From contig JBDZUZ010000199.1 of the NCBI GenBank assembly GCA_040255445.1, forward strand, positions 1-5,900: a stretch of 5,900 nucleotides of DNA. The letters run 5' to 3'. Position numbers and translations under genes: made by a program. This document shows positions 4,719 through 5,900 of the stretch, piece by piece (the first letter of the stretch is position 1; the number at the start of each line of letters is the position of its first letter). The notes under the pieces were generated by a model that did not search any database, was not told the DNA's origin, and worked only from the letters and a program-made list of their open reading frames with translations. Origin of the DNA: JBDZUZ01 sp040255445. GTDB lineage: Bacteria; Planctomycetota; Phycisphaerae; Phycisphaerales; UBA1924.

Positions 4719-5900
4719 ATGGCCGACACCCGAGGCATCCGGGCCGGACGGGCGTTCGTCGAGCTGGGCGTCAGCGACAAGCTGTCGGCCGGGCTGCGGC
4801 GCGCCCAGAAGCGGCTCAAGGCCTTCGGGGACGGGCTCCGCAGCGTCGGCACCAGGCTGACTGCGATCGGGGCCGGCGCGGTCGCCTCGCTGCTGAGCAC
4901 GGTCAGGGTGTTCACGGCCATGGGCGACACGCTCGACAAGATGAGCAAGCGCACCGGCGTGAGCGTCGAATCGCTCAGCGAGCTCGGCTTCGCCGCCGAG
5001 CAGTCCGGCGCGGATCTGGCGACCTTCGAGAAGGGCGTGCGGTCCATGCAGCGGTCGATCAACGACCTTGGACGCGGGCTCTCGACGCAGACGGACGCGT
5101 TCGCCACCCTCGGGCTGACGATGGCCGACCTCGACGGGCTCTCGCCCGAGGCGCAGTTCAAGCTCATCGCCGAGCGGCTGAGCCAGATCGAAGACCCCAG
5201 CCGACGCGCCGCGATCGCGATGCAGATCTTCGGCCGCGCGGGCTCGCAGCTCCTGCCGCTCATGGAGGGCGGGGCCGCGGGTATTGAAGAGCTCCAGGAG
5301 CAGGCCCGGAGGCTGGGGCTGACCGTCTCGACGCAGACCGCCAAGGACGCCGCGGAGCTCAACGACACGCTCAACATCCTCTGGCGGGTCATCAAGCAGG
5401 GCGTGTTCGTGATCGGCTCGACGCTCGCGCCGGTGCTCAAGGACCTCGCCGAGCGCATCACCCGGGTCATCGTCGGCGCGTCGGACTGGATCCGCCAGAA
5501 CCGGGCCGTGGTCGTCTCGGCGCTCAAGATTGCTGCGGCGGTCGCGCTGGCGGGCGTGGTCCTGATCGGGCTGGGCGTGCTCGTGGCGGGTGTCGCGGCG
5601 ACCTTCGGCCTGCTGGCGAGCATCATCACCGGAGTCGGCACGGCGCTGGGCATCGTCGGCGCAGCTCTGGGCGCGCTGCTCTCGCCCATCGGGCTGGTGG
5701 TGGCGGCCGTCGTCGGGCTCGGCGGCACGCTGCTGGTCACCTCGGGCAAGAGCGGCGAGGCGCTCGCCTGGCTCATGGAGCAGTTCACGCGCCTGCGCGA
5801 CTGGGTATCCAAGGTCACCCGCGGCATTTCCGACGCACTCGCGGCTGGCGACATCGCACTCGCGGCCGAGATCCTCTGGCTGTCGCTGAAGGTCATCTGG
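4719..5900 (+). CDS. Phage tail tape measure protein, N-terminal part
   Basis: The first 394 residues of the protein that sets tail length and later leaves the tail during DNA entry. The frame is open to the right edge. ATG 4719 directly follows the previous stop and has GGAGG at 4705-4709. Residues 1-65 contain amphipathic helices (KLSAGLRRAQKRLKAFGDGL) typical of tape measure starts. The conserved core follows: MGDTLDKMSKRTGVSVESL (to residue 86), ELGFAAEQSGADLATFE, and IFGRAGSQLLPLM at 170-182, a hallmark of the TP901-type tape measure family (PhageMin_Tail). Residues about 268-341 form a long Ala/Gly/Leu/Val-rich hydrophobic region broken by short polar turns, giving two or more potential membrane segments; tape measure proteins often have these for insertion into the host inner membrane. 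It follows the chaperone with two genes between, fewer than usual. The remainder, usually much longer, lies beyond the window. Confidence 0.88.
   Translation, partial: MADTRGIRAGRAFVELGVSDKLSAGLRRAQKRLKAFGDGLRSVGTRLTAIGAGAVASLLSTVRVFTAMGDTLDKMSKRTGVSVESLSELGFAAEQSGADLATFEKGVRSMQRSINDLGRGLSTQTDAFATLGLTMADLDGLSPEAQFKLIAERLSQIEDPSRRAAIAMQIFGRAGSQLLPLMEGGAAGIEELQEQARRLGLTVSTQTAKDAAELNDTLNILWRVIKQGVFVIGSTLAPVLKDLAERITRVIVGASDWIRQNRAVVVSALKIAAAVALAGVVLIGLGVLVAGVAATFGLLASIITGVGTALGIVGAALGALLSPIGLVVAAVVGLGGTLLVTSGKSGEALAWLMEQFTRLRDWVSKVTRGISDALAAGDIALAAEILWLSLKVIW

Noticed and set aside
4640..5896. Long minus-strand open frame (418 codons) opposite the tape measure gene
   Set aside because: It is Ser/Ala/Pro/Arg-rich without domain pattern, and lies wholly opposite a well-supported gene. 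High third-position GC on the plus strand leaves few stops in this antisense frame.
1..5900. CRISPR array, tRNA, insertion sequence, promoter or rho-independent terminator
   Set aside because: No regularly spaced direct repeats, cloverleaf, terminal inverted repeats, or stem followed by a T-run were found. Intergenic gaps are too short to hold most of these.

Overview
The window is a compact, single-strand (+) stretch of a tailed-phage structural module, from a high-GC prophage or phage. It runs in the usual order: head, head-tail joining, tail terminator, tail tube, tail assembly chaperone, minor tail component, tape measure. Codons strongly favour G or C in the third position throughout. 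No integrase, lysis cassette, host gene or RNA gene is visible. A tape measure protein together with a tail tube, and no sheath gene in between, points to a long flexible non-contractile tail (siphovirus-like). The host cannot be read directly. The GC content, a gpT-like capsid that looks fused to an upstream domain, and the style of the terminator and chaperone proteins recall phages of Planctomycetota or high-GC Proteobacteria. That is a low-confidence impression.

Region by region: 3-1082 is the C-terminal part of the major capsid protein, whose frame is open to the left edge, probably as part of a prohead protease/capsid fusion. 1154-1486 is a DUF2190-type capsid decoration protein with a possible longer form from 1079. 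1514-1900 is a head-tail joining protein. 1897-2169 is a small single-span membrane protein with a regular coiled coil, function unknown. 2166-2609 is a tail terminator-like protein and 2613-3041 the tail tube. 3058-3576 plus the -1 frame to 3827 form a two-frame tail assembly chaperone (G/T type). 3817-4281 is a predicted lipoprotein with a second hydrophobic stretch, function unknown. 4278-4718 is an HK97 gp10-like protein. 4719-5900 is the N-terminal part of the tape measure protein, open to the right edge.

Genes are joined by ATGA or GTGA overlaps or by gaps of a few to about 30 bases, with GGAGG-type ribosome binding sites. This fits one long late transcript with translational coupling. 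No promoter or terminator could be recognised, and no stretch over 300 bases lacks a gene. The points most worth a second look are the chaperone frameshift, whose second-frame homology seems to begin well before the obvious C-run, and the two small membrane-associated proteins placed among virion genes.
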